Shown: one piece after another, positions 18,894 through 27,323 of the stretch | Layout of the letters: the number at the start of each line of letters is the position of its first letter | Numbering within the stretch: the first letter of the stretch is position 1 | Assembly: GCA_016840125.1 (NCBI GenBank) | Contig: JAEOSY010000118.1 | Location: 1 to 30,547, forward strand | From: Candidatus Helarchaeota archaeon | GTDB taxonomy: Archaea > Asgardarchaeota > Lokiarchaeia > Helarchaeales > HEL-GB-A | Direction of reading: 5' to 3' | Length of the DNA: 30,547 nt | Translations under genes and position numbers: made by a program | Notes under the pieces: model-generated | Database searches by the model: none | The model's input: the letters and a program-made list of their open reading frames with translations, nothing else | Told to the model about the DNA's origin: nothing

Positions 18894-21615
18894 GCAGGAG
18901 TAAAGCACCTACACGGGCGCTATTGGAATGACGACCACCATGGTAGCCGCAACGGGGATCTGTACAAACAAAGTCATGGTAGGGAATGTTTTTCGCCCGG
19001 GTCTGTTTCATGCCTCGTCCTCGCGCGAGATGCTCTGAACATACTTGGCTGGTATAGGGGGACACCACCTGCGTTTCCTGATAGTGCGGCAGAGCCCCTT
19101 GCGCTTGGAGGTCCGCTGCCCACTCGGTGAAGCACTCGTATGAGCCTTTCTGCAAGAGCATATACGTGATTTCGATGGGGAGCTGTCCGCGTTTGCCGCG
19201 CGTCGTCATACCCTGGATACCGTCCCACGACGCGTATTCCGCCTCCGTCCGGTAGAGCCCATAGAGGTAGATCATGAGAGCTTGCCGTTTAAAATCCACT
19301 ATAATCCGCTGACGCCGGCGGTGCAAGCAGGACAGCTGTTTCTTCCATATCCCTTGCTGCTTTGGCGTCCCTTTACCCAAGTCCAACTTCCGCTGGACGT
19401 TGGGGATCTCAATTTTGCGGATCCGTTCCAACCGGATCCGGGCGGCCTTGAACGATGCCATGAGGGGGGCGAGGTCGAGTTCTTGCGCGGTAGTCGCTAG
19501 GGCAAGCATGTGTTCCCCTAAAGGATTCAAGTCCGACCCGAGATATTTCCCCTGTGGAAAAGAATGAGTTCTATAACGGCGATCTAGCGCCTTCAAGAAC
19601 TGCCCGCGATGTTGAAACGCGCTTGGATCTGGAGCGGTCAAGATGACGTCCACTACAATCTTTAACGTGGGTCCCTGTGGTACATTCAAGCGGAGGTCTT
19701 GGACTTGTGCCCCGCGCTCCAAGCATTCTCGGATCTTCGACGTGGCAAAGAGCCGGAACCAAAAGGTGCCTTTTTTATTGCCCTGGATCAGATTACCCAC
19801 CAGCTGATTGGGGGCGTAGATCGGTAGTCCGAGCCAGATCGGGCGCCCTGCTTTCAATAACTCCGTCGCGTCTGCATTCGAGAGGTAGTCCTTGATGATC
19901 CTTTTCTGTTTTATTTTTTTACCCTGCTCTTCTATAACAACATCCTTCGCTTTCGTCTGGTTGGGATACGCCTGCCGCTCCACCACGTACTTGTTGAAGA
20001 GGAGATTAGCCGGAAGGTGGGCTTTCTTTCGCATTTTCCCTTTATACGGGCGGGTTACGCAATAGTCCGGCGTAAACACGCTCTGAAACTGACCAGTCGC
20101 GCTTGGATAGATTCGCGCGAATGTGAGCGCCACAATACCCCGGAGAGCCGTAAAGAGATGCGTGATTCTCGCACGCTTCATGGGGAGTAACTGCGAGAAC
20201 AGGCGAGCCACCGTGAAGGTGAACCGATTGCCCGGTAAATAATTCTGAAATAATGAGCTGAATGTCTTCCAATATTTCAAGATTAGTTGAACTTTCTTTA
20301 AAAAGGTTTTAGTATTGCTGTGCGCACTGGAGTTGGGTGGTAAGGTCTGCAAGTTCTCTTGGACGCGCTGCAGCAATGTCTCTGCCCCCTGCTTGAACGC
20401 ACGTCCGCTCACGTCCGTGATATGCACCCCAATCCGTCTCTGGAGAGCACGTGGAAACGAGGGGACGTGACGACGTAACCGCTGGTAGGATGCCCGCAAG
20501 CGCTCCTTCAGCACCATACTGAGGTCCAGGGTAGGAATAGGGAGGAGATGCAAGAGCTGCTTCCGCTGCAAGCGGCCAATGACCTTCAGCTCGTCTTCTG
20601 ACTGGGCATATTTCTGACAATGGGCGGCAAGATCCACCATTAACGTCGTAACCGGCTCGATCTGGAGCGGCGCAGGCAGGGATGGATCGACTTTGCGCCG
20701 CCATCCGACCATCGTGTTGCGCACCCACCCGAATTCGACGCCCCATGCCGTGGCAAGATATCTGAGCAACAGGGCAGGCACCGAGTAAAAACTCAAGAGG
20801 ACGGGCACGTGCTCGGAGAAGTCCGGCGCCCCGTTATTACCTGGAAAGAGGAGCTGCGTGGCGAACTCGACTTTATCCCGCATGGCCCGCCACACTTCCA
20901 TCATGGTCGTCATCTGGGCCAGCGCCATCTGGGCGAGGTTGCTCCCGGTCCCGAGGTAGATCGACGCCGCCTTGTAGGGGTACCGTTCGAGGTTGTGTTC
21001 CGCAATGCGCGAATGTTTCGCCGCAACTTGGATGAGCTCCGTTCGCGTGGTCGGTAATTGGTCGATGTGGGTCTCCGCAAACTGGTTTAAATGAGCCCCG
21101 ATCATTTTCATGCTCCGGTTCGCCTGGAATTGATAGTCGTGCAGGGAGATTTCTGACGGCAAGGGATTTGCAGGATCGCGGAAGGTGGGGAGGTCGCTCC
21201 TGGTGAAATCCAGCACTACCAACCGTGCATTCTGAGATTTTTGCTGGGTGATTGCTGCCTGTACCTCTTGTAATACCTTGTGAAGCTGCACCGGCGTTTG
21301 GGATATATAGCTCTTAAGATGGCGTTCGTAGGTTGCTAATACTGTGGCGGGGGCGGCGTGAAGGGTGGCATACCGCTTGAATGCTTCGAAACCCTCCTCA
21401 ACTGTTGCCGGGAAGGAATCTACCAGGGCAGGCACGCGGATGTACTGCCGCACGGTAAATGCGGTGTTATGCCACTTGAGGAGGAAGCTCAGCACCTGTT
21501 GCTCTCGTGTTAAGGTGGTAAAAGGCACCAGCAAGCTCTCAGGCTCCCGCAGCCCGACTTTATAAGCACGAGTGACCGTACACTGAGCCGTATGGGTTGG
21601 GCTGGACTTTACCAT
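18850..21615 (-). CDS. tnpB: Large TnpB/Cas12-like protein with atypical RuvC residues
   Basis: 921 residues, roughly twice the usual ~400 of TnpB. The N-terminus ([11 protein letters not shown]) fits the first strand of the TnpB WED domain; residues ~60-680 are mostly helical and unassigned. RuvC-I is [15 protein letters not shown] with Asp695. RuvC-II is [18 protein letters not shown], where the usual Glu is Asp798. The zinc site [11 protein letters not shown]...[10 protein letters not shown] has Cys859, His862, Cys884, Cys889. RuvC-III is [15 protein letters not shown], where the usual Asp two before Asn is His896. Thus one canonical acidic residue is kept, one is Glu-to-Asp and one is lost, so cleavage may be reduced or absent. 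The ORF is unbroken. A good archaeal TATA box lies at 21683-21692. Family membership is firm; activity is inference. Confidence 0.85.
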   Translation of the reverse strand: MVKSSPTHTAQCTVTRAYKVGLREPESLLVPFTTLTREQQVLSFLLKWHNTAFTVRQYIRVPALVDSFPATVEEGFEAFKRYATLHAAPATVLATYERHLKSYISQTPVQLHKVLQEVQAAITQQKSQNARLVVLDFTRSDLPTFRDPANPLPSEISLHDYQFQANRSMKMIGAHLNQFAETHIDQLPTTRTELIQVAAKHSRIAEHNLERYPYKAASIYLGTGSNLAQMALAQMTTMMEVWRAMRDKVEFATQLLFPGNNGAPDFSEHVPVLLSFYSVPALLLRYLATAWGVEFGWVRNTMVGWRRKVDPSLPAPLQIEPVTTLMVDLAAHCQKYAQSEDELKVIGRLQRKQLLHLLPIPTLDLSMVLKERLRASYQRLRRHVPSFPRALQRRIGVHITDVSGRAFKQGAETLLQRVQENLQTLPPNSSAHSNTKTFLKKVQLILKYWKTFSSLFQNYLPGNRFTFTVARLFSQLLPMKRARITHLFTALRGIVALTFARIYPSATGQFQSVFTPDYCVTRPYKGKMRKKAHLPANLLFNKYVVERQAYPNQTKAKDVVIEEQGKKIKQKRIIKDYLSNADATELLKAGRPIWLGLPIYAPNQLVGNLIQGNKKGTFWFRLFATSKIRECLERGAQVQDLRLNVPQGPTLKIVVDVILTAPDPSAFQHRGQFLKALDRRYRTHSFPQGKYLGSDLNPLGEHMLALATTAQELDLAPLMASFKAARIRLERIRKIEIPNVQRKLDLGKGTPKQQGIWKKQLSCLHRRRQRIIVDFKRQALMIYLYGLYRTEAEYASWDGIQGMTTRGKRGQLPIEITYMLLQKGSYECFTEWAADLQAQGALPHYQETQVVSPYTSQVCSEHLARGRGMKQTRAKNIPYHDFVCTDPRCGYHGGRHSNSARVGALLLQAQVESPPLPLSTG

Positions 21616-21682
21616 CCTTGACGCACACCATAACTAGAAATTAATATGAATTCTTTACTACCTAATGCAATGGGGGCCTGCC

Positions 21683-21692
21683 CTATATAAAG
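21683..21692 (-). promoter_or_regulatory. TATA box of the TnpB-like gene
   Basis: CTTTATATAG on the minus strand, about 70 bases before the ATG at 21615, is a near-ideal archaeal TATA box. It lies downstream of the tnpA remnant, so tnpB has its own promoter. A small perfect inverted repeat GTCAG-GTT-CTGAC at 21720-21732 lies just upstream. Confidence 0.55.
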
Positions 21693-21746
21693 CTGAGAGG
21701 GATAGGTGAAAACTGAAGTGTCAGGTTCTGACCATGCGCTCGTGTA

Positions 21747-22078
21747 TTATGTCTTCCGGTACAGGTGATAGAGCTTGCCCATGAAGGAGTAGAGGATCGC
21801 GGTCAAGTCAGTGATCAGTTCCGCGTGTGGCGAGGATTCCACAATGGTGGGATGCATTACTTCGAGGCGGACTGCCCAACTGCTGAAAAATTCCCGGAGC
21901 ACTTGGATTCCAAACCGAGCGAGTCGGTCCCGATAAATCACAACGACCACGTCGAATTTCCCCCTGCTACATCCCGTAAGAGGCGTAGTAATCCTTTCCG
22001 GCGAGCATTCCAACCACTGTAGTTCGCGCCTATTGGCTCTTTTTTAAGAAATTTCTTCCAACTTATGTAATTTTTCAT
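21747..22078 (-). pseudogene. tnpA: IS607-type serine recombinase (TnpA), truncated and frameshifted
   Basis: The downstream frame gives GKFDVVVVIYRDRLARFGIQ, then VLREFFSSWAVRLEV and LTAILYSFMGKLYHLYRK. This is the classic C-terminal half of IS607 resolvases (RDRLARFG, ...LTxIxxSFxxRLYG). Upstream, in another frame, GANYSGWNARRKGLLRLLRD matches the preceding GSGLNxRRKGLLxLL region, so a frameshift lies at ~21960. The MerR-like helix-turn-helix and the catalytic Ser segment (YARVSS) that should precede it are absent. Before GANYSG there is only AT-rich sequence starting with an ATG at 22078. The product cannot catalyse recombination. Confidence 0.85.
22007..22018. repeat. 12-base direct repeat, right copy
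   Basis: ATTCCAACCACT, identical to 18802-18813, in the 5' part of the tnpA remnant where the codons read SGWN on the minus strand. See the left copy. Confidence 0.4.
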
Positions 22079-22197
22079 AGTTTATTTATTTTATTTTCAC
22101 AATCACGGCAAGTCTAGGTTACTTGTTATCCTAGTAATTTTGATGCTAATCAAACAAAAATGGAAAGGTATCTTTATTTTTAGTCCTATTTAACAAC

Positions 22198-22230
22198 GTC
22201 GTTAAACGGAACCTTCACGTCATTAGAATC
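22198..22230. repeat. Copy B of the 33-base GTCGTTAAAC repeat
   Basis: Begins GTCGTTAAACGG and ends CATTAGAATC; matches 28607-28639 at 29 of 33 positions in the same orientation. It lies between the IS607 remnant and the end of the gene 22280-23134. The gap 22079-22279 holds no gene. Confidence 0.6.
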
Positions 22231-22279
22231 ATTTTTTGTGCTCTGGAGTTATTTATACATGCCTGACTTTTATTAATGG

Positions 22280-23134
22280 TTATAGAGCCTCACAATCTGT
22301 CTCATAATAACCCAAGTAATTTTTCTGGGGAAAGATATTCAGCCAGATATAAAGCCCAATTTTCTTCCTAGAGTAGTCAACAAGAGATAAATCGCATCGG
22401 GTTCTCAGTTGTTCATCCCAATCCTGAAGTATCTCTTTCTTAAAACCTCCAACTTCTTTATATACACTGTATCCTGTATGTAAAGTCTCACTAATTCCTA
22501 TTATAAAACTATGAACTTGTTTATCTTTCCGCTTTTCGGTGGAGGGATTATGGAGATAGAGGGGATTTCTCTCCCCAATGAAAAGCAGGAAGACGGGATC
22601 TTCAGAGGGTTCTATCTCTTTCATCTCTTTTGACGGATGAACTTCAGAGTACATGAGACCATAGAATAAAGATGGAACAAGATAGAATCCTTCTTCCTGA
22701 GAGTGATCCGACTCCCCTGGAATATATGTTGGGAGGACTTTTAATTTGGCGACGAATAGAAACTGGGGTTGGGTCCATGGCAGCTGGAATTCTTCACATT
22801 TCTTCTGAAGTAAAGTGTCCCATTCTTTTTGTTGTGCCGGTCGTATCGGAAAGTTACACACCTTCCAATCAAACGATTTTCCTTGTATTTTCCCTTGTGT
22901 AGTTTGTAGTGTAAATAATTGTAAGCTGGGCGCCACATAAAGAAATACGTATTTATAATCAGCTGAGAGGCGGGTAATAATATTATTTTCTTCCCAATCT
23001 TCATTAATCCATTTCAGCTCTTCCGAATCCCCCTCCAAACAGCTAGATTTCGTTGCGCTATATACTTGGGTTCTTAACATGAACGGTGAAGGTTCCTCAG
23101 GATGATAGAACGTGTTTAAAAATTTCAGTACCAC
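22280..23134 (-). CDS. Two-module family protein of unknown function (member 1)
   Basis: A 284-residue protein with no family I recognise. It appears to contain two copies of one module. Each begins with a hydrophobic FYH/FYG-type strand (NTFYHPEE; SLFYGLMYSE) and ends in a helix-strand with pattern W-x3-L-x3-C-x-x-F-x-L-x-W-x-x-P-x-F. In module 1 this is EWDTLLQKKCEEFQLPWTQP; in module 2 it is the degenerate DWDEQLRTRCDLSL. The same module occurs twice in the protein 23448-24239 and in the pseudogene 24433-25045. The start is GTG at 23134, preceded by a purine-rich GGAAGGGGAAGAG. No membrane segment or catalytic motif is visible. Confidence 0.6.
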   Translation of the reverse strand: MVLKFLNTFYHPEEPSPFMLRTQVYSATKSSCLEGDSEELKWINEDWEENNIITRLSADYKYVFLYVAPSLQLFTLQTTQGKIQGKSFDWKVCNFPIRPAQQKEWDTLLQKKCEEFQLPWTQPQFLFVAKLKVLPTYIPGESDHSQEEGFYLVPSLFYGLMYSEVHPSKEMKEIEPSEDPVFLLFIGERNPLYLHNPSTEKRKDKQVHSFIIGISETLHTGYSVYKEVGGFKKEILQDWDEQLRTRCDLSLVDYSRKKIGLYIWLNIFPQKNYLGYYETDCEAL

Positions 23135-23252
23135 CTCTTCCCCTTCCTACCTAAATAGAATCCCGTAAAAAGAAATTGCATAATAGGTGAAATCCGTCAT
23201 TAAGGAAATGTAAGGTTGAGTTCACATTTAAATTCGTGGATTTGAAAAGGGT

Positions 23253-23281
23253 GCTTTTCTTTTTAGCGCTTTTCTTTTTAG
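23253..23281. repeat. Two tandem copies of GCTTTTCTTTTTAG
   Basis: Bases 23253-23266 and 23268-23281 are identical 14-mers with a 15-base period, in the 298-base gap between two divergent genes (22280-23134 and 23448-24239). Possibly a regulator site or simple replication slippage; no gene is supported in this gap. Confidence 0.5.
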
Positions 23282-23447
23282 GGTTCAAAATATAACGAAT
23301 ATCTGATAAAGTTTGCATGTCGATGTTGAAGCCATCTATTATTGAGAAGTGCAAGGTATTAAAGGGTTTTTGTAATATATATAAAAGAAAATCCTACAGA
23401 TAAAATTCGTAACAATAGAAAAAGATTAACAATTGGAGGATAAAGAA

Positions 23448-24239
23448 TTGGTCTCTTCCGACATTTGGTGTTTCTTTTACGGGATAATATACGATTCTGA
23501 AGAGGTTGACCTGAATACAGAACCAATATTGGGTCCCTGTCGTTTAGAAGTTTTTCGGCTAGAATATTCTATGATTTTTCTCACCATACCGTCAACTTAC
23601 CAAATCTTGGATTCTCTCGAAGGCCCAACTCATGTGAAATTTTCCATCCCAGGAACAAACACCACCAAATACCAGAAAGATCTTCAGAAAATATGTAATC
23701 AGTTTAAACTGAAGTGGTTAGTGCCTGACTTCGGTATAAAAATGCTTCCTAGGAGCAATTGCATCTTTTATTACGGTATAGACCTTGAGGCTTACGAATT
23801 AGCTCCTCAAGTTCCTCACGTAAAACCATCCTATATTCAGTGCCCCTTTTGTGATGGAACAGGTAAACCCACAGAATTTTTCTTACGCGATATTTCCATA
23901 GGTTCGGAGTCTGACCAGCCATGTACTATCTGCAAAGGTGCAGGATATTTTTACTTAGAGGAGCAACCCCCGGAATTGAGGGCGCCGATAAAGAAGGAAT
24001 GGGAGAAGAAGGTAGCGCAATCGGACGAATACCTTCAAGTTCTCCAGAAAGCAATACAGTTGATGGATCGGGATGTTGTTTTCGATTCTAAATTACGAAT
24101 TCTAGGATATTTTATTGATGAGAAGGAACTTACTTCCACATTACAGCCGAAATGGGATGGGGAGCTCAAGGAAACTTGTGAGCGATACGAATTCCCTTGG
24201 AAACAACCCCAATTTCATCTCGAATATTTTGTTTGGTAA
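23448..24239 (+). CDS. Two-module family protein with DnaJ-type zinc-finger insert (member 2)
   Basis: About 263 residues. I choose the TTG at 23448 because GGAGGA at 23435-23440 lies seven bases before it; an in-frame TTG at 23433 would overlap that site. Module 1 starts at WCFFYGIIYDSEE and ends KYQKDLQKICNQFKLKWLVP. Module 2 starts CIFYYGIDLEAY and ends KWDGELKETCERYEFPWKQP. Inserted in module 2 is QCPFCDGTGKP...PCTICKGAGYF, two CxxCxGxG units as in the zinc finger of DnaJ-type chaperones; with only two units it would form one zinc site. It is a paralogue of the divergent gene 22280-23134. Function unknown. Confidence 0.65.
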   Translation: MVSSDIWCFFYGIIYDSEEVDLNTEPILGPCRLEVFRLEYSMIFLTIPSTYQILDSLEGPTHVKFSIPGTNTTKYQKDLQKICNQFKLKWLVPDFGIKMLPRSNCIFYYGIDLEAYELAPQVPHVKPSYIQCPFCDGTGKPTEFFLRDISIGSESDQPCTICKGAGYFYLEEQPPELRAPIKKEWEKKVAQSDEYLQVLQKAIQLMDRDVVFDSKLRILGYFIDEKELTSTLQPKWDGELKETCERYEFPWKQPQFHLEYFVW

Positions 24240-24432
24240 TCTCTAAGCTCAATTTCCTCTATCTGTTCAATTTTCGCAACCGATAATTCCAATGCCTCTA
24301 GAAGATTCCTTCTAAAATATCTATTCCCTATCACTTTCATGTTCAGGTAGTGGTGGCGTCATTGTTCAAGGTTTGCACAAATTCCTGTATAAATTCAATA
24401 AGATAAGCTTTCTTTTTAGAGTGTTTGGTATT

Positions 24433-25045
24433 TTAATCAGTGCTTTTTAGGGGGGATCGATTTTCCCAAATTATAAATTGTGGAACTTGATATTTTTTGA
24501 GTTCTATCCCCGCTATATTGCATACTTCTCTGATTTGTTGGTTCCAACCATTAAGTATTTCATTATCAAATCCGCTGATATCAAAGCGACTCTCTCCATA
24601 ACGAATAGTTTCACTCACTCCTATAAAGAAAGTGTACAAATCTTGCGCTCCGTGCCTCCCCTTAAGGATCATAGTAATAATGGACAATGACGGGTACATC
24701 TTCAGAATCTGTAGTAATATCCAGACTTTGAAAGGTATGAAGAAACTCATTAAAAATGAGGCCATAAAAAAAAATTAAAATAAAATTCAAATTTACCTTC
24801 TCTTTCGTTCAATTCTATCGCGAATATAAATTGGGGTGGAGTCCATGGGATGCTTAATTGCTCACACTTCTCCTTTAATAAGTTGTCCCAATCCTATTTT
24901 TGATTGGATTGAATTGGAAAGTTGCACACCTGCCAGTTTAAAGATCCCCCTCTGTTAAAGGATTGACGGTACAAGTACTACACCAAATGGTCTTACTTAT
25001 CTTCAACCATTTTTAAATCATCAGTGGAATATACAGGAAATTATT
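24433..25045 (-). pseudogene. Decayed third member of the two-module family
   Basis: The minus strand carries successive pieces similar to member 1 in different frames. WQVCNFPIQSNQK is followed by an in-frame TAG, then DWDNLLKEKCEQLSIPWTPP (parallel to CNFPIRPAQQKEWDTLL...LPWTQP). Then comes FFYGLIFNEF...SEDVPVIVHY (parallel to LFYGLMYSEV...SEDPVFLLF), which ends in a stop. Then YTFFIGVSETIRYGESRFDI, with GFDNEILNGWNQQIREVC, in a third frame (parallel to SFIIGISETLHTGYSVYKEV, with GFKKEILQDWDEQLRTRC). At least one nonsense and two frameshift changes are needed. The upstream limit near 25045 is where similarity fades into a TfoX-like stub. An intact 110-codon frame at the 3' end (24433-24765) is only the tail. 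Confidence 0.7.
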
Positions 25046-25179
25046 GTTCTAGGCCCCCCTGCTAGATAGCATGGGCAACCAAACATCTTTTTCTGGCTGG
25101 ATCCCGACCAAGTCAGAACGGTTTCCTCGAGTTTTTCACGATATTTCCGCATTTTCTCTTCCGAATAATACTTTCCCAT
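25021..25179 (-). pseudogene. 5' stub of a TfoX-N-like gene
   Basis: An ATG at 25179 opens a 52-codon frame: MGKYYSEEKMRKYREKLEET, then VLTWSGSSQKKMFGCPCYLA. The KMFGCPxYxxxG motif is typical of the N-terminal TfoX/YjbR-like domain, which should go on for another ~60 residues. Here it breaks off after AGG and runs into the neighbouring pseudogene. It is a truncated gene left by the rearrangement that also hit the two-module family copy. Confidence 0.45.
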
Positions 25180-25311
25180 AAAAAAACCCTTTCGATTAGA
25201 AAATTTTTATCAATTGATCAAGATTTTGGGGAAAACTAGTTCAATTTATACGAAATCGAATAAATTTAAAACTAAATATCTAAAAGGTTATTTAAAAATG
25301 AGGGATTTGCA

Positions 25312-26472
25312 ATGGATTTTTCATTAACCGAAGAGCAACAAATGTTAGTTAAAATTGTGCGAGAATTTGCGGAACGAAAACTTGCACCCAGAGTTCGTGA
25401 ATTTGAAGAAAATGGTATTGATTATGATTTGGTAAGAGAATTATATAAATTAGGTCTTATGGGGCTACCCCTTCCCGAAAAGTATGGTGGTGCTGATAGT
25501 CCTTTCTTGGATTCCATATTAGTGATGGAGGAATTGGCTAGAATCTGTCCATCCTTTACTATGTCAGCTAATGATACTTGGGCAGGAGCTGTTGTAATTC
25601 ATGCATTTGGAAAGGTTTCACAAAAAAAGAAATACATTATTCCAAATTTGAAGGGTGAAATGTTTTCATCTTTCGCAACAACCGAATCCGGAGCAGGTAG
25701 CGATATTTTTTCAATGAAAACTACAATCATCCCTGATGGCGATGAGTTTATTGTTAATGGTTCAAAGGCATGGATTACCAATGCCAAAGTTGCAGATTAT
25801 TATATAATCTGGGGTTATACTGATAAAAGTAAACGATCTCGAGGCATAACTACTGCAATTCTAGAAAAAGGAATGGATGGCTTCACATTCGGGAAAAAAG
25901 AAGAGTTATGTGGCTTTCGAGCAGGTTATACTGGCTCTTTATTTTTTGATAATGTAAGAATTCCTAAAGCAAACATAATCGGCAAACCCGGTGATGGACT
26001 TCTCCACTTGATGACACTTTTGGATTCAGGTAGGGTCGCAATGGCCTCAATTGCCAATGGAATTTCTCAGGCAGCTTTTGATACCGCCTTGGCTTACGTT
26101 AAAGATAGGGAACAATTCGGTAAACCAATCGCAGATTTTCAATCAATACGAATGATGCTAGCCGATATGTGGACCGAACTCCAAGCATCCAAATTAATAG
26201 CTTATAAGTGCGCTGCCCTCGCAGAAATAAATCCAATGGATGAGGAATTGATTAAACTCGCCTCTTCAGCCAAATATTATGCCAGCGAAACTGCTATGAA
26301 AATTACCATTAACGCGCTCCAAATGTGTGGTAGTATGGGATATTCAAAGGAAATGCTGCTTGAGAAGTATTTCCGTGACGCGAAGTTCATGTCCATTGGT
26401 GAGGGAACTACACAAATCCAAAAACTAATCCTCGCATCACGACTATTAAACTCAAAAAAGGTCGTTCTTTAA
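25312..26472 (+). CDS. Acyl-CoA dehydrogenase
   Basis: FAD-dependent alpha,beta-dehydrogenation of an acyl-CoA, or the reverse reduction of an enoyl-CoA, with electrons exchanged through Etf. It has 386 residues, the usual length for short/medium-chain members. Conserved segments are FATTESGAGSD and WITNAKVADYYI in the beta domain, REQFGKPIADFQS, and YFRDAKFMSIGEGTTQIQ. The catalytic-base Glu is at the typical C-terminal place (Glu364 in IGEGTTQIQ), as in butyryl- and medium-chain-acyl-CoA dehydrogenases; isovaleryl-type enzymes have it elsewhere. It is followed by etfB after 53 bases and then etfA, so it is probably one operon. Chain-length specificity cannot be told from the sequence by eye. 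Confidence 0.95.
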   Translation: MDFSLTEEQQMLVKIVREFAERKLAPRVREFEENGIDYDLVRELYKLGLMGLPLPEKYGGADSPFLDSILVMEELARICPSFTMSANDTWAGAVVIHAFGKVSQKKKYIIPNLKGEMFSSFATTESGAGSDIFSMKTTIIPDGDEFIVNGSKAWITNAKVADYYIIWGYTDKSKRSRGITTAILEKGMDGFTFGKKEELCGFRAGYTGSLFFDNVRIPKANIIGKPGDGLLHLMTLLDSGRVAMASIANGISQAAFDTALAYVKDREQFGKPIADFQSIRMMLADMWTELQASKLIAYKCAALAEINPMDEELIKLASSAKYYASETAMKITINALQMCGSMGYSKEMLLEKYFRDAKFMSIGEGTTQIQKLILASRLLNSKKVVL

Positions 26473-26525
26473 TTTTTTTAATTATTTAAATTTCAAGAAA
26501 CTATCGGTTTGGGTAAGGGTTCCAA

Positions 26526-27320
26526 ATGAAAATAATCGTTTGTATTAAACAAGTTCCTGAATCCGCAGATGTGAAACTCAATACTACAACGTATACTTTA
26601 GATCGAAGTAGTGTCAAGGGTGTTATAAACCCGTTCGATGTAAACGCGATTGAAGAAGCTGTTCGAATTAAAGAAAAATTCGAAGAGGTTGAAATTCACG
26701 TTATCACAATGGGTCCACCGTCCGCTGAGGGCGCTTTAAAAGATGCCCTAACCTTTGGATTAGATGCCGCGTATATTTTAACTGATAAAGCTTTTGCTGG
26801 AGCAGATACACTCGCAACCGCTTACACATTAGCAACTGCCATTAAGCAAATTGGCGATTTTGATTTAATTCTATGCGGCAAACAAGCTATCGATGGCGAT
26901 ACTGCACAGGTCGGTCCTGGGATTGCGGAGATTCTGAATATTTCTCAAATTACAAATGTCCAAAAGATCGAAATTCAAGAAAATAAAAAAAATGCTATTG
27001 TTGAAAGTGAAATTGAAGGTGGATTTAAACGTATTGAAGTTAAATTACCCGCCCTGTTTACAGTTACTAAGGATATTAACGTTCCTCGAATACCAAGCTT
27101 CAAAGACGCCCGCCGAGCTCTAAAAATTCCCATTGCTAAATGGGCCGCTAAAGATTTAGCGCATATTGAAGCAAAAAGAATTGGAATGGATGGTTCTCCG
27201 ACGACTGTGGTTAAAGTTGAAATCCCCCACATTAAGAAAGATACTGTCTTTTTGACAGGAGAACCGGAACAAATTGCATCTGACTTAATTCAGCAATTAC
27301 ATGAAAAACATCTAATATGA
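26526..27320 (+). CDS. etfB: Electron transfer flavoprotein, beta subunit
   Basis: A 264-residue EtfB. Hallmarks: MKIIVCIKQVPESADVKLN at the start, INPFDVNAIEEAVRIKE, CGKQAIDGDTAQVGPGIAE (nucleotide-binding loop) and VTKDINVPRIPSFKDARRA, where EtfB proteins contact the dehydrogenase partner. With EtfA it forms a heterodimer that accepts electrons from the acyl-CoA dehydrogenase encoded upstream. In bifurcating Etfs this loop binds a second FAD instead of AMP; I cannot decide between these by eye. Its stop is three bases before the GTG of etfA, so translation is probably coupled. Confidence 0.96.
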   Translation: MKIIVCIKQVPESADVKLNTTTYTLDRSSVKGVINPFDVNAIEEAVRIKEKFEEVEIHVITMGPPSAEGALKDALTFGLDAAYILTDKAFAGADTLATAYTLATAIKQIGDFDLILCGKQAIDGDTAQVGPGIAEILNISQITNVQKIEIQENKKNAIVESEIEGGFKRIEVKLPALFTVTKDINVPRIPSFKDARRALKIPIAKWAAKDLAHIEAKRIGMDGSPTTVVKVEIPHIKKDTVFLTGEPEQIASDLIQQLHEKHLI

Positions 27321-27323
27321 GCC

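Larger units (their letters stand above)
18814..22078 (-). mobile_element. IS607-family element, degraded, with long TnpB-like gene
   Basis: On the minus strand a serine-recombinase (TnpA) remnant is followed by a TnpB-like gene, the IS607 order. The segment is visibly richer in G+C, and in GCG/CGC/GGC codons, than the AT-rich DNA on both sides, suggesting transfer from another genome. The tnpA is missing its N-terminal half and is frameshifted, so the element should not move on its own. The left end is near the hairpin 18828-18850, and the right end near 22020-22050 where composition changes. IS607 elements have no long terminal inverted repeats, and none is seen. Boundaries are therefore approximate. 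Confidence 0.75.

Noticed and set aside
18552..18908. 118-codon frame that could be called a short PurA-like protein
   Set aside because: Its middle is the purA fragment but both ends are read-through of unrelated DNA; the catalytic His is lost and most of the enzyme is missing.
19571..20746. Several open frames of 60-145 codons on either strand within the TnpB region
   Set aside because: They are shadows in a GC-rich gene where stops are rare; the 921-residue frame with recognisable RuvC and zinc motifs explains the stretch.
18850..21615. Classifying the large TnpB-like protein as a Cas12 effector
   Set aside because: No CRISPR array or cas genes lie in the window, and an IS607 recombinase remnant sits immediately upstream, so a transposon origin fits better.
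21720..21732. GTCAG-GTT-CTGAC as an IS terminal repeat
   Set aside because: It lies between tnpA and tnpB, not at an element end; at most it is a local operator or chance hairpin.
23151..23354. 67-codon minus-strand frame upstream of the 22280-23134 gene
   Set aside because: Low-complexity Lys/Ser/Asn codons over the T-rich tandem repeat, no ribosome site, no similarity; more likely a regulatory gap.
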